Shown one piece after another: positions 7,288-16,109 of a stretch of 64,000 nucleotides of DNA; position 1 is the stretch's first letter; the number at the start of each line of letters is the position of its first letter. The translations under genes and the position numbers were made by a program. This DNA is from Streptomyces sp. CG 926 (GTDB lineage: Bacteria > Actinomycetota > Actinomycetes > Streptomycetales > Streptomycetaceae): contig NZ_QGGZ01000020.1 in NCBI RefSeq assembly GCF_003148825.1, positions 36,721 to 100,720 of the forward strand. Direction: 5' to 3'. The notes below the pieces were generated by a model that made no database searches, had not been told where the DNA came from, and saw nothing but the letters and a program-made list of their open reading frames with translations.

Positions 7288-10182
7288 ATGGTGCTGTTCG
7301 GGCGAGCTGAAGAAACGAAACAGCTCATCGCCGCACATACTGCGGTGTGTTCGTCCGGAAGATCTGCGACTGTCCTGCTGGAAGCTGCTTCCGGCTGCGG
7401 CAGAAGTGAAATCCTGGCCGCCTTGACCGATTACGCGGAATCTTCCGGATCGGTGGTTCTGCAGACAGCGGCAACCGTTCAAGAGTCCGAAATTCCGCTG
7501 AGTCTGCTCCGGAATATCGTCGATGGAACCTCCTTCTACGGGCGGCTCGCCGGGCGTTTCCGTGCTCTGATCACCGACCTCTCGGGTGTTCAGGGCGAGG
7601 GCGCGAGCGGGCAGCTCCGCCGTGATACCGAGCGCTACGAACTGCAGCGTGAATTCTGTGCTTCGGTGCGGGAGCTCTCCCGGTCCGCGCCCGTGGTGAT
7701 CGCCGTGGACGACGTCCAGCACGGCGACCACGAATCCCTGAGGCAACTGCTGCATCTCGCCCGGCACTGTCGCACGGCTCCTCTCCTGATGGTGTTCACG
7801 CAGCCGCTCGCCGGTGGGCGCCAGGACGTGGCCTTCGGCGGCGAGCTCCTGAGACAGCCGAACTTCACGCGGGTCCGGCTGCCGCAGCTCGGCCGTGGCG
7901 GCGTCCGCGGCGTGCTGTCCGAGGCGTGGCCCGGCCGGCTCGACGCGAAGACCGTCGACCGCTACTTCGCGCTGAGCGGCGGCAACCCCCTGCTCCTGCG
8001 CGCCCTCGTCGAAGACCACCGTGCGCACGCCGGGCCCGGCGCGCACCGGCCCGCGGCGGAGCCGCCGGCCGGGGAGATCTTCCGGGACGCGCTGCTGGCC
8101 TGTCTGGAACGCGGTGGGGAGCGCAGCCATCAGGTGGCCGTCGGACTGGCCGTCCTCGGGGACTTCGTCAACCGGGAGCTGCTGGCCCAGCTGCTGGACG
8201 TCGGCCGCGAGCAGCTCGCCGAGTGTCTGCACGCCCTCGGTGAGTCGGGCATCGTCGAGGGCCACTCCTTCCGTAGCCGGCCGGCGCGGGACGCCGTTCT
8301 GAACGCCTTGGATCCCGAGCAGCGCATCGAACTCCACGCCCGTTCGGCCGACCTGCTGCACGCCTGCGCGGCGCCGCCGTACGTCACGGCCGAGCACCTC
8401 CTCCAGGCCGGGAAGGTCGACGCGGACTGGGGGGTGGGAGTGCTCCAGGAGGCTGCCGAGCAGGTGCTCCTCGACGATCAGGTCAAGCAGGCCGTGTCCT
8501 ACCTGGAACTCGCCCACAGTGCCTGTGAGGACCCCCGGCGCCGCATCGAGATCAGGATCAGGCTCGCCCTCATCGCGCGGCGGATCGGGGCCGCGGCCGC
8601 CGAGCTCCACCTCGCGGAGGTGCTGGAGAGGCTGCGCGTCCTGCCCATGCCGGCGGCGACCGTCAGGTCCTTCGCCGAGCTGCTGCACGCTCAAGGCTGG
8701 CTGGAACAGGCACGCGAAGTCACCGACTGCGCACGGGCGGACGACTGCGGAGCCGGGGAGGCGACCGAGGCCGGGGACGAGATCGGCACCGCTTGGGACG
8801 GCGGCCTGGAGCCGGTGTTCTGGCCGCCGGCCATGCCGATGCACAGGAGCGCCGACCGGGAGGAAGGCGTCCGGCCGGACGCCGCACCACCCGTGCCGCG
8901 GACACAGGGCCGGCTGTCGGCGAGGCGGTCGATGAGGCACTGGGAGGCGGAGCGGCCCAGGGCGCTGGAACAGTACGTCGCCGGCGCCGAGGGCTTCCTG
9001 GAGATCACCCCGCTGACGGACTTCACCCTCGACCCGCTCCTGAACGCGATCCAGTCGCTGCTGTACAACGGAGCTGCCGAGCGCGCCGCGTACTGGTGCG
9101 ACGTGTTCCTGAGGAACGCGGTCGGCCGGGGCGCCCCGGGCTGGCAGGCGTCCTTCAGGGTTCTGCGCGCCGAGGCCGATCTGCACAGGGGAAACCTCGC
9201 GGCGGCCGAGAAGGGCTTACGGGACTGCCTGACCGCACTGCCCCAGCGGCACCGGTCCGCCTTCGAGGGGACGGCGGTCGCCCACATGGTGGCGGTCAAC
9301 ATCGCCCAGGGGAAGCTCGACGAGGCGGCGCACCACCTCAGCCGTCCGATGGCACGGTCCCTGCCCGGCAGCGCGCACTGGCTGAGCTACCGCAGGGCCC
9401 GGGGGCTCTACCACATGGCGAACCACCGGTACCACTCCGCGCTGAGGGACTTCCACGCCACGGGGCGCCTCGCGGGCCTGTGGGAGGTGGACCGGCCGGG
9501 CCTGCTGCCGTGGCGCACGGACACCGCCGACGCGATGCTGCGGCTGGGGGAGAGGGAGGAGGCGCTGAGACTCGCCAGGGAACAGCTGGCCATGGTGGCC
9601 GACGGCTCCCCCCGGGTCCGAGGCGTCTCCCTGCACACCGCGGCCCTCGCCGGCGAAGCGCACGCGCGCGTACCCCTGCTCGACGAGGCACTCGGCGAAC
9701 TGCGCAGGGCCGGTGACGGCCTGGGGGCCGCGCGCGTCCTGTTCGACCTCGCGGACGCCCACGAGGAGTCCGGCGAGTCCCGTCGGGCCGCCGTGGCCCG
9801 CCGCCGGGCGACACGACTGGCGAAGGAATGCGGGGCGAAGTCCCTGCTGCACCGCGCCGAACCGCCCGACCACGAGGACAGGCCCGCCCACCTCGCCGCC
9901 TGCCACGTCCGGACCGCGGACCCGGTGGTACCGGCGCGGGAACCGCTCCCCGTCGAGGCGGGGCCGACCGAAGCCGAATCGGCACGCTGCCAGGAACTCA
10001 GCGACTCCGAGCGAAAAGTGGCGGTGCTGGCCGCCAACGGTTACACGAACCGCGAGATCTCTTTGAGGTTGTTCATCACGAAGAGCACGGTCGAGCAGCA
10101 CCTCACCCGTGTCTACAAGAAACTGCAGGTCGCCGGACGGGACGAATTGCCGCTGGAACTGGAGACTCCTGTCGAGGTCTGA
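7288..10182 (+). CDS. LAL-family LuxR regulator 1 (large ATP-binding activator)
   Basis: This 964-aa regulator has the LAL layout: an N-terminal AAA-type nucleotide-binding domain (residues 1-300), a long helical TPR-like middle and a C-terminal LuxR helix-turn-helix (about 902-950, NREISLRLFITKSTVEQHL). Such proteins activate macrolide and polyene PKS operons. Walker B is intact (VVIAVDDVQHGD), but in the Walker A stretch AASGCGRS the lysine is replaced by Arg39 (an AGA codon), so ATP use may be altered. An in-frame TTA codon at 9217-9219 (residue 644) makes translation dependent on the bldA tRNA. I chose the ATG at 7288 because the frame upstream lacks family sequence. Its HTH is nearly the same as that of LAL2, so both may read the same boxes. 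Confidence 0.9.
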   Translation: MVLFGRAEETKQLIAAHTAVCSSGRSATVLLEAASGCGRSEILAALTDYAESSGSVVLQTAATVQESEIPLSLLRNIVDGTSFYGRLAGRFRALITDLSGVQGEGASGQLRRDTERYELQREFCASVRELSRSAPVVIAVDDVQHGDHESLRQLLHLARHCRTAPLLMVFTQPLAGGRQDVAFGGELLRQPNFTRVRLPQLGRGGVRGVLSEAWPGRLDAKTVDRYFALSGGNPLLLRALVEDHRAHAGPGAHRPAAEPPAGEIFRDALLACLERGGERSHQVAVGLAVLGDFVNRELLAQLLDVGREQLAECLHALGESGIVEGHSFRSRPARDAVLNALDPEQRIELHARSADLLHACAAPPYVTAEHLLQAGKVDADWGVGVLQEAAEQVLLDDQVKQAVSYLELAHSACEDPRRRIEIRIRLALIARRIGAAAAELHLAEVLERLRVLPMPAATVRSFAELLHAQGWLEQAREVTDCARADDCGAGEATEAGDEIGTAWDGGLEPVFWPPAMPMHRSADREEGVRPDAAPPVPRTQGRLSARRSMRHWEAERPRALEQYVAGAEGFLEITPLTDFTLDPLLNAIQSLLYNGAAERAAYWCDVFLRNAVGRGAPGWQASFRVLRAEADLHRGNLAAAEKGLRDCLTALPQRHRSAFEGTAVAHMVAVNIAQGKLDEAAHHLSRPMARSLPGSAHWLSYRRARGLYHMANHRYHSALRDFHATGRLAGLWEVDRPGLLPWRTDTADAMLRLGEREEALRLAREQLAMVADGSPRVRGVSLHTAALAGEAHARVPLLDEALGELRRAGDGLGAARVLFDLADAHEESGESRRAAVARRRATRLAKECGAKSLLHRAEPPDHEDRPAHLAACHVRTADPVVPAREPLPVEAGPTEAESARCQELSDSERKVAVLAANGYTNREISLRLFITKSTVEQHLTRVYKKLQVAGRDELPLELETPVEV
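9217..9219 (+). promoter_or_regulatory. In-frame TTA leucine codon (bldA checkpoint) in LAL1
   Basis: GGC-TTA-CGG reads Gly-Leu-Arg in the LAL1 frame ((9217-7288)/3 = 643 exactly). TTA is the rarest codon in Streptomyces, and its tRNA appears mainly at differentiation. I found no TTA in the LAL2 frame, so the checkpoint would act through LAL1. Confidence 0.85.
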
Positions 10183-10197
10183 GACGCTCCGATACAT

Positions 10198-10240
10198 GCC
10201 GATGCCCGTCCCCCGTAAGGGGGGGCGGGCATCGGCTTTT
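10198..10240 (+). terminator. Rho-independent terminator after LAL1
   Basis: A 17-bp stem lies 15 bp after the LAL1 stop: the left arm at 10198-10214 pairs with the right arm ending at 10236, with one G-U wobble and a loop of about five bases (GTAAG). TTTT follows. It should end the LAL1 transcript and give LAL2 its own unit. Confidence 0.85.
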
Positions 10241-10471
10241 CTGCCTCCGGGCCTGGCGTAGCGCGCCTCCCCGGGGCTGTTCCGGGCAGGTTAGGGGGTC
10301 CTGTGCAAACCTCGAAATACCAGCTCCGCGGGGTGTAGGGGGGCGGTTTGGCGAAGGTAGGGGTTGGGTGCAGGGGTTCGTCTCAGTACAGTCGAATCAA
10401 TTGGTGCTGCATTCGATTCGAAGTGGTTCTCAAGTATTTCTCGAGTAAGCGTGGGTAAACGGGTGGGGATT
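10241..10471. promoter_or_regulatory. LAL2 promoter region with TAGGGG boxes
   Basis: Plus-strand TAGGGG copies lie at 10292-10297, 10336-10341 and 10358-10363, with a CAGGGG at 10371-10376. The last three are 22 bp and 13 bp apart. Immediately after, the DNA becomes AT-richer (10390-10445), which may be the core promoter. The layout suggests that LAL2 is controlled by LAL1 or by itself. Confidence 0.5.
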
Positions 10472-13261
10472 GTGGCAGGCGGTATTGTCGCGGAGCTTTT
10501 CGAGCGTGACGAGGAAATGAAACTGCTCACGGACGTCATGGCTGGGGTCCGGCGCCGCGAAGGCGGGGTCGTCCTCATCGGCGGAGGGCCGGGGGTCGGA
10601 AAGACCGCCCTGCTCGACGTGTTCCTGCGCCGGGCGGCCGATGCCGGAGCCCAGGTGTTCAGCGCCTCGGGATCGGTCGCCGCGTCGGGCGCCGATCTCG
10701 CGGTGATCAAGGAGCTGTTCCTGGGATCGGACGACGAAGAGGAGATCCGTTCGGCCACCCGCAGCAGCAAGGGGGCCGGGGAATTCGAGGACCGGCTCTT
10801 CGCCGCCATGTGCCGGGAGACCCGCGGCCAGCTCGTCGTGGTCGCGGTGGACGACGTACAGCTCGCCGACGCGGCCTCCCTGCGCTGCCTGCTCTACCTC
10901 GTCCGCAGGCTCCGTACCGCGCCGCTCATGATGGTGCTCTGCGAGTCCACGGGCCCCCACATGCTCCCTCCGGCCATCCACGCGGAACTGCTGCGTCACC
11001 CCCAGGCCCGCCAGCTGCGACTGCTCCCCCTGTCGCGCGACGGCATCGCCGGGGTGATCGAGCACCACGTGGACACCACCGAGGCGTCCGACCTCGTGGC
11101 GGACTTCCATGCCGTCAGCGGTGGCAACCCCCTGCTCGTCCACGCTCTCCTGGCGGACAGCCGTGACGCGCGCCGCCTCGACCCGCACCAGCCGTCCAAG
11201 GCGGTGGCGAGCACCGCGTTCACCAAAGCGGCGCTCGCCTGGGCCTACCGGGCCGAGGCCGAGCTCTTCGACGTCGCCTGCGGGTTCGCCGTACTCGGGG
11301 AAGCGGCCACGCCCCCTCTGGTCGCCTGCCTGGTCGGCCGGGGCGCCGACGCCGTCGAGCAGGTCATGACGGCACTGGACACGGCCGGGTTGCTGGACGG
11401 CGGCACCTTCCGCGACGCGGCCGTGGGCAAGGCCATCCTGGAGAACGTGGACGCGGTGACCAAGGCGGACCTGCGCCGGCGTGCGGCCAGGCTGCTCCAC
11501 GACGACGGCGCCCCCGCCACGGTGGTGGCGCAGCACCTGCTCGCCGCCTCGGTGACCGAATCCTGGGCGGGCCGTACCCTGCTCGCCGCCGCCGAGACGG
11601 CCATGGAAGAGGGACAGGAAGAACTGAGCCTCGACTGCCTGCGCCTGGCCGGCCAGAGCGCGAGGACGGAGCGGGAACGGTCCGCCGTGGTCATGGCGCG
11701 CGTCAAGATCGGCTGGCGGATCGATCCCCGGCTGGTGTCGCCGTGGCTCGACCCGCTCGTCGACGCCCTGAACGCGGGGCACCTCAAGGGCGGCGACGCG
11801 GCTTGGACCGTCAAGCACCTCGCCTGGCACGGTCAGTTCCGTGAGGCCGAGGAAAGCCTCGCCAGGCTGGGTGAGGCCCCCTACGCGGGTGACCCCCGGG
11901 TGGAGGACGAACTGCACGTCGTGCGGCACTGGTTGAAGAGCACCTGCCCCTCGGTGAGTGACGAGGCACCCGGTCGCGCGCCGCGTCCGCAGCGCCGCGG
12001 ACTCCAGCCCCGCCAGGTGAGCCCGTCCTCGTACGCCGTCGAACTGCTCGGCACGGTCATGGCCGAGGGCCCCCACGACCACACCGTCGCCATGGCGGAG
12101 GAGATCCTGCGGGGCTGCCGGTACAACGAAACGGTCGTCGAAGCGCTGGAGGCGGCTCTGCTGACGCTGGTGTACGCCGACCGTCCGGACCGGGCGCTCT
12201 TCTGGTGCGACGCGCTCCTCCAGCAGGCCGGACCCCGGTCGTCGGGCACCGTCGTGGCGATCCTCTCGGGCGTTCGGGCCGAGATCGCGCTGCGGCAGGG
12301 CATGCTCCCGGCGGCCGAGGAATTCGGGCGCGCCGCCCTGGCGGCCATCTCACTGCCCGGCTGGGGCATGGCCGTGGGAACCCCCCTGTCCTCCCTCGTC
12401 CTGGCCACCACGGCTTCCGGGAAGAGCGGGGCCGCCGGAGCGTGGCTGAACGGGGACGTCCCCGAGCGGATGTTCGAGACCCGGCACGGACTGCTCTACA
12501 CCCATGCCCGAGGGCACTACCACCTCGCCGTCGACCGTCCCGCGGCCGCCCTGGAAGACTTCCTGACCTGTGGCGAGCTCGCCAAGGAGTGGGGAACGGA
12601 CACGCCGACCTTCCTCCCTTGGCGCAGCTCCGCGGCGCAGGCCCACCTCGCCCTGGGCAACTCCGTAGAAGCCCGCGCGCTCGTACGGGAGCAGTTGGGC
12701 CGGCCGGGCGGGAGCACCTTCCGAGCGCGTGGTGTGTCCCTGCGGCTGCTGGCGGCCGTCAGTGGACCGGACCAGCGACCCGCCCTGCTCAGGGAGTCGA
12801 TCAATCTTCTGGAGGCCTGCGGGAGCCAGGTCGAGCTCATCCGCGCCCTGGCCGACCGCAGTCAGGCCCTGCACGCACTCGGGGCGCCGGCCAAGGCCAG
12901 GATGGCGGCCCGGCACGCCAGGACCGTGGCCGACAACTGCGGTGCGGACGCCCTGTTCCGCCGGCTGTTCCGCGACGAGGTGCCGGACGGCGAAGGCGGG
13001 CTGGAAGGCGTCGAGGGCGAGGACGAGGGTTCGGCCGGCCTGACGGCCGCCGAACGCAGGGTCACCGCTCTGGCGGCGGTGGGCCACTCCAACCGCGAGA
13101 TCGGACGGAAGCTGTTCATCACCAAGAGCACCGTCGAACAGCACCTCACGCGGGTGTACCGCAAGCTCGGTGTGCGCAGCCGGGCCGAACTGAGCGACCT
13201 GTTCGTCGGGACGAACATGGGAGCCGGACCCGGGGCCGAGCGGCTGGCCCGCACCTCCTGA
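10472..13261 (+). CDS. LAL-family LuxR regulator 2
   Basis: This second large LuxR activator (929 aa from GTG 10472) has an intact P-loop, GGGPGVGKT, and Walker B, LVVVAVDDVQLAD, then a long helical middle and a C-terminal LuxR HTH (NREIGRKLFITKSTVEQHL). Unlike LAL1 it keeps the Walker lysine and has no TTA codon. The two proteins share layout and an almost identical recognition helix, so they are paralogues that probably bind the same operator; tandem LAL genes are also found, as I recall, in oligomycin clusters. The start is uncertain: the frame is open from 10364 and a GTG at 10451 also exists, but GTG 10472 follows GGTGGGG and begins family-like sequence. The inferred role is direct activation of the P450 and PKS operons. 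Confidence 0.9.
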   Translation: MAGGIVAELFERDEEMKLLTDVMAGVRRREGGVVLIGGGPGVGKTALLDVFLRRAADAGAQVFSASGSVAASGADLAVIKELFLGSDDEEEIRSATRSSKGAGEFEDRLFAAMCRETRGQLVVVAVDDVQLADAASLRCLLYLVRRLRTAPLMMVLCESTGPHMLPPAIHAELLRHPQARQLRLLPLSRDGIAGVIEHHVDTTEASDLVADFHAVSGGNPLLVHALLADSRDARRLDPHQPSKAVASTAFTKAALAWAYRAEAELFDVACGFAVLGEAATPPLVACLVGRGADAVEQVMTALDTAGLLDGGTFRDAAVGKAILENVDAVTKADLRRRAARLLHDDGAPATVVAQHLLAASVTESWAGRTLLAAAETAMEEGQEELSLDCLRLAGQSARTERERSAVVMARVKIGWRIDPRLVSPWLDPLVDALNAGHLKGGDAAWTVKHLAWHGQFREAEESLARLGEAPYAGDPRVEDELHVVRHWLKSTCPSVSDEAPGRAPRPQRRGLQPRQVSPSSYAVELLGTVMAEGPHDHTVAMAEEILRGCRYNETVVEALEAALLTLVYADRPDRALFWCDALLQQAGPRSSGTVVAILSGVRAEIALRQGMLPAAEEFGRAALAAISLPGWGMAVGTPLSSLVLATTASGKSGAAGAWLNGDVPERMFETRHGLLYTHARGHYHLAVDRPAAALEDFLTCGELAKEWGTDTPTFLPWRSSAAQAHLALGNSVEARALVREQLGRPGGSTFRARGVSLRLLAAVSGPDQRPALLRESINLLEACGSQVELIRALADRSQALHALGAPAKARMAARHARTVADNCGADALFRRLFRDEVPDGEGGLEGVEGEDEGSAGLTAAERRVTALAAVGHSNREIGRKLFITKSTVEQHLTRVYRKLGVRSRAELSDLFVGTNMGAGPGAERLARTS

Positions 13262-13344
13262 TCCGCCGTCCGACCAGCACGAACGCCGCGTCCTAAGGGG
13301 CTGGTAGTGGTTGAGGCTAGGGGCGGAGCGACGTGAGAGTCGTA
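13262..13344. promoter_or_regulatory. Operator block before the P450 region
   Basis: Three related boxes lie in a row: CTAAGGGG (13293-13300), TAGTGG (13305-13310) and CTAGGGG (13317-13323). The whole 34-bp block (13293-13326) is repeated with one length change at 15170-15204 before the PKS genes. TAGTGG and TAGGGG start 13 bp apart in both places. Confidence 0.6.
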
Positions 13345-13389
13345 CAGGTACCGCCGTGAGCCCCTTCGGGCGCTTCACGGCGGTACCTG
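13345..13389 (+). terminator. Perfect 15-bp hairpin with nested inner stem
   Basis: The left arm 13345-13359 pairs perfectly with the right arm 13375-13389; the loop itself can form a small GCCC/GGGC stem. No T tract follows. It lies 84 bp after the LAL2 stop but downstream of the operator block, so it may end LAL2 transcription, act as an attenuator in the P450 leader, or both. Confidence 0.5.
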
Positions 13390-13421
13390 CGGACCGACCA
13401 CCCGGCCCGGACGGGAGGCTT

Positions 13422-13764
13422 CCTGATCGACTACGAGGCGAGCCCCGAGGCCATGGCGACGGCGCGCCGGGAACTCATGGACTACATGCTCCGGCTCGCC
13501 CACGCCAAGCAAGAGCAGCTTGACGACGGACTGCTCGGCCGGCTTCTGGAACGCGGTGAGCTGACGGCCGAAGAGGTGCCGGTACCGGCCTGATCCTGCT
13601 GCTGGGCTGCCATGAGACGACCGTCGGCACGATCGCGCTGTCCGTCGTCGCCCTGATGCCCATCCCCGCACACCTGGACCTGATGCGCCGGGACCCCACG
13701 CTCTTCAAGGGGGCGCCGGACGAGCTGATGCGCTACGCCACGGTCGTCCGGATCAGTCGGCCAG
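13422..13764 (+). pseudogene. Cytochrome P450 remnant (truncated at both ends, frameshifted)
   Basis: The stretch translates to the middle of a P450: LIDYEASPEAMATARRELMD, then GLLGRLLERGELTAEEV, then after a frame change GLILLLGCHETTVGT (I-helix) and LFKGAPDELMRYATVV (K-helix ExxR region). It matches the intact neighbour's VERGELTGEEV and AGHETTAAM segments. Adding back a single G between 13578 and 13579 restores one frame, so it carries a one-base deletion. The N-terminal third and the heme-binding end are missing. It is a relic of a duplicated or replaced P450 that once followed the operator block at 13293. Confidence 0.85.
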
Positions 13765-13821
13765 GCCGACCAGCGATTCACCCACAAACGCACCACGTGC
13801 GAACGATGAAGGAGATCCGCC

Positions 13822-15021
13822 GTGACCGTGACCACTGCGCAGCAGCTGACCGTTCCCTCGCCGCGCGGCCGTTGCCCGCTCGATGTGCCGCCCGCCTACC
13901 AGCAGGCGGCGCAGGAGACGCCGGTAGTCCGCATCGGCCTCCCGTTCGGTGAGGACTGCTGGCTGATCACCCGCTACGAGGACGTCCGTGCGGTGCTGAC
14001 GGACTCCCGGTTCAGCGCGGACGCCACCCGACCAGGATTTCCGCTCATCTCGGAAGAACTGAGAGCGATGGCGGCCGCGACCCGCAGCACCGACGCCTTC
14101 GTGAACGAGCAGGAACACCTTCGCAGGCGCCGGATGCTCACGACGGAGTTCAAGGCGAAACGCGTCGAGGCCCTGCGTCCGGAGATCCAGCAGATGGTCG
14201 ACGACACGCTGGACCAGATGATCGCCGGCGGATCGCCGGCCGACCTGATGGCCGATTTCGCCGTCCCCGTCGGTTCCGGCGTCATCGCCTTGCTGCTGGG
14301 CGTCCCCACCATGGACACCAAGTACTTCCAGGAGCGCAGCCACGTCCTGCTGGACGAGGCGGCGAAGTCCGAGGAGAAGATGGCGGCGCAGCGTGACCTC
14401 ATGGAATACGTGGTCGGGCTCACCGTGGACAAGCAGCAGAACCCGGACGAGGGGTTCCTCAGCCGCCTGGTGGAGCGTGGCGAGCTGACTGGCGAGGAAG
14501 TGGCCGGCAGCGGGCTGCTGTTGCTGCTGGCCGGGCACGAGACGACCGCCGCCATGATCGCCCTGTCCATCATCGCGCTGCACCGCAATCCCGAGCAGCA
14601 GGTCCTGCTGCGCCAGGACCCCTCGCTGGTCAAGGGGGCCGTGGAGGAGATGCTGCGCTACGCCACGCTCGTGCAGAACGGGTTGGGGCGGGTCGCGGTC
14701 GAGGACGCGGTGATCGGCGGACAGCTGATCAGGGCAGGGGAAGGCGTGCTGTGCATGCTGTCCACCGCCAACCGCGACGAGGAGGTCTTCCCCGGCGGAG
14801 GACACCTGGACGTGACGCGCCCCGCCCGCGGACACATGAGCTTCGGGTACGGGCTGCACCAGTGCGTCGGGCAGTCGCTGGCCCGCGCCGAACTCCAGAT
14901 CGCCCTGGGGACGCTGCTGCGGAGGCTGCCGGAGCTGCGGTTGGACGTTCCTGTGGAGGAGCTCGGGTTCCGTTACCGGGCCGGTCTCTACGCGGTCGAC
15001 GCACTGCCCGTCGCCTGGTAG
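13822..15021 (+). CDS. Cytochrome P450 (macrolide tailoring hydroxylase or epoxidase)
   Basis: The 399-aa soluble bacterial P450 has every key motif: AGHETT in the I-helix (residues 237-242), the K-helix ExxR (Glu276 to Arg279) and the heme loop FGYGLHQCVG with Cys348. It resembles the CYP105/107-type enzymes that oxidise finished macrolactones using ferredoxin and an external reductase; neither redox partner is encoded here. The ATG at 13822 follows AAGGAG. It lies directly behind a P450 relic and about 500 bp from the nearest operator block, so it is presumably read from the 13.3-kb promoter. The site of oxidation cannot be told from sequence. Confidence 0.93.
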   Translation: MTVTTAQQLTVPSPRGRCPLDVPPAYQQAAQETPVVRIGLPFGEDCWLITRYEDVRAVLTDSRFSADATRPGFPLISEELRAMAAATRSTDAFVNEQEHLRRRRMLTTEFKAKRVEALRPEIQQMVDDTLDQMIAGGSPADLMADFAVPVGSGVIALLLGVPTMDTKYFQERSHVLLDEAAKSEEKMAAQRDLMEYVVGLTVDKQQNPDEGFLSRLVERGELTGEEVAGSGLLLLLAGHETTAAMIALSIIALHRNPEQQVLLRQDPSLVKGAVEEMLRYATLVQNGLGRVAVEDAVIGGQLIRAGEGVLCMLSTANRDEEVFPGGGHLDVTRPARGHMSFGYGLHQCVGQSLARAELQIALGTLLRRLPELRLDVPVEELGFRYRAGLYAVDALPVAW

Positions 15022-15288
15022 CGCACCGGGGAACCGGTGTGCCGGCGCGGCAGTACCCGCGCACAGCCGTCGGGCGGGCCGGGATCCACCGGCCGGTCGG
15101 ACGGCGGTCCCGCCCCTGACAAGTGGAAGCGGCTCCGTCACACCCTGACACCCCTTATGAGGGTCGGAGCTAAGGGGTCGGCTAGTGGTTGAGGCTAGGG
15201 GCGGCCCGACCGGATATTCGCAGTGGACTGCGGCCACGTGCCGCTCTGAGCGCGCTTCGCGTGATCCTCGTGACGTAAAGGGAAGCAC
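15022..15288. promoter_or_regulatory. PKS promoter region with TAGGGG operator block
   Basis: The block 15170-15204 carries CTAAGGGG (15170-15177), TAGTGG (15183-15188) and CTAGGGG (15195-15201). An inverse copy, CCCCTTA (15151-15157), lies just upstream. It duplicates the block before the P450. A TATT-containing stretch near 15213 could hold the -10. This is the likely main promoter of the PKS operon. Confidence 0.65.
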
Positions 15289-15958
15289 ATGGCGGGTCGG
15301 TCCGAGTCAAAGGCCGCTGAACTCCAGGCAGGATCTTCCGAACCCATCGCGGTGGTGGGCATCTCGTGCAGTCTGCCGGGAGCCGTCGGCCCGGACGACA
15401 CACCCGCGCGGGGCGGCTTCCTCGACTCCGTCGACCGCTTCGACGCCGACATCTTCGGCATCTCGCCGCGCGAGGCCGCAGCGATGGATCTGCAGCAGCG
15501 GCTCACCCTCGAACTGGGTTCAGAGGCGCTGGAGGACGCGGGCCTCGTGCCCGGTGCCCGCAGGGCGGCGCTGCCCGTCCACGCGTTCCAGCGCCGGCGG
15601 CACGGGCCGGTGGACGGGGCGCAGCGGACCGCGCGCACCGCGCCGGGCCGATGCTCCCGGCCCCCGGAGCAGGCCGCCGAGGCCGCTCCGCAGACCGACG
15701 GGACGGAGCCCGGCCGCACGCTGCCGGAGCTCGTAAACGCTTCGACGGCCCTGGTGCTCGGCCACGAGTCCCCGGACGGCATCGCCGTGAACACCGCCTT
15801 CAAGGAGCTGGGTTTCAGCTCCCTGATGCCGGCGGAGCTGGGCGAACGCCTGACCCAGGCGACCGGCCGCCGCGTTCCGGGTCACCTTCTACCCGCCGGC
15901 CGAACACGGTGCCGCCCTCGCCGCCGGCAGCACCCTCGAGGCCCTGCTCTCCAGCTGA
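15289..15958 (+). pseudogene. Collapsed KS-AT-ACP module remnant
   Basis: A good ribosome site (AAAGGGAAG) and ATG open a frame that starts as a KS (SEPIAVVGISCSLPG, then FGISPREAAAMDLQQRL and ALEDAGLVP, residues 18-88). It then jumps to a post-AT linker (ALPVHAFQRRR, near 97) and an ACP (FKELGFSSLMPAELGERL). Most of the KS, including its catalytic residues, and the whole AT are gone. At about 15880 an extra G shifts the frame; without it the ACP ends naturally (VTFYPPAEHGAALAAG) at TGA 15956-15958. As it stands the frame runs on to 16116, overlapping the start of PKS1 by 7 nt, so its translation could still feed PKS1. It may be a former loading module or first module. Confidence 0.8.
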
Positions 15959-16109
15959 GCGCGCCCGCCTCCGCCCCGGAGGTGCCCGCGGCGCCCGGGC
16001 CCGCTTTGCCGGGCCGCCGGCGTCCCGCAGGCACACGGCCCCACCCGCACACCCGCCGCGCCGTCACGCCCGGCCCCGCCCTGCCCACCACGAGGGGACA
16101 CGAGTTCAC

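Noticed and set aside
13656..13952. A 98-aa plus-strand frame overlapping the P450 start
   Set aside because: Its first part is the tail of the P450 relic and the rest is out of frame with the intact P450, so it is not a separate gene.
15289..15958. The KS-ACP remnant as an intact small ACP protein
   Set aside because: The KS portion lacks its active site, the AT is deleted and the ACP end is frameshifted. A functional stand-alone ACP is not excluded but is unlikely.
15366..16109. N-terminal extension of PKS1 upstream of 16110
   Set aside because: The frame is open but reads as Arg/Pro-rich nonsense because it is out of frame with the KS-ACP remnant; true PKS homology begins after the ATG at 16110.
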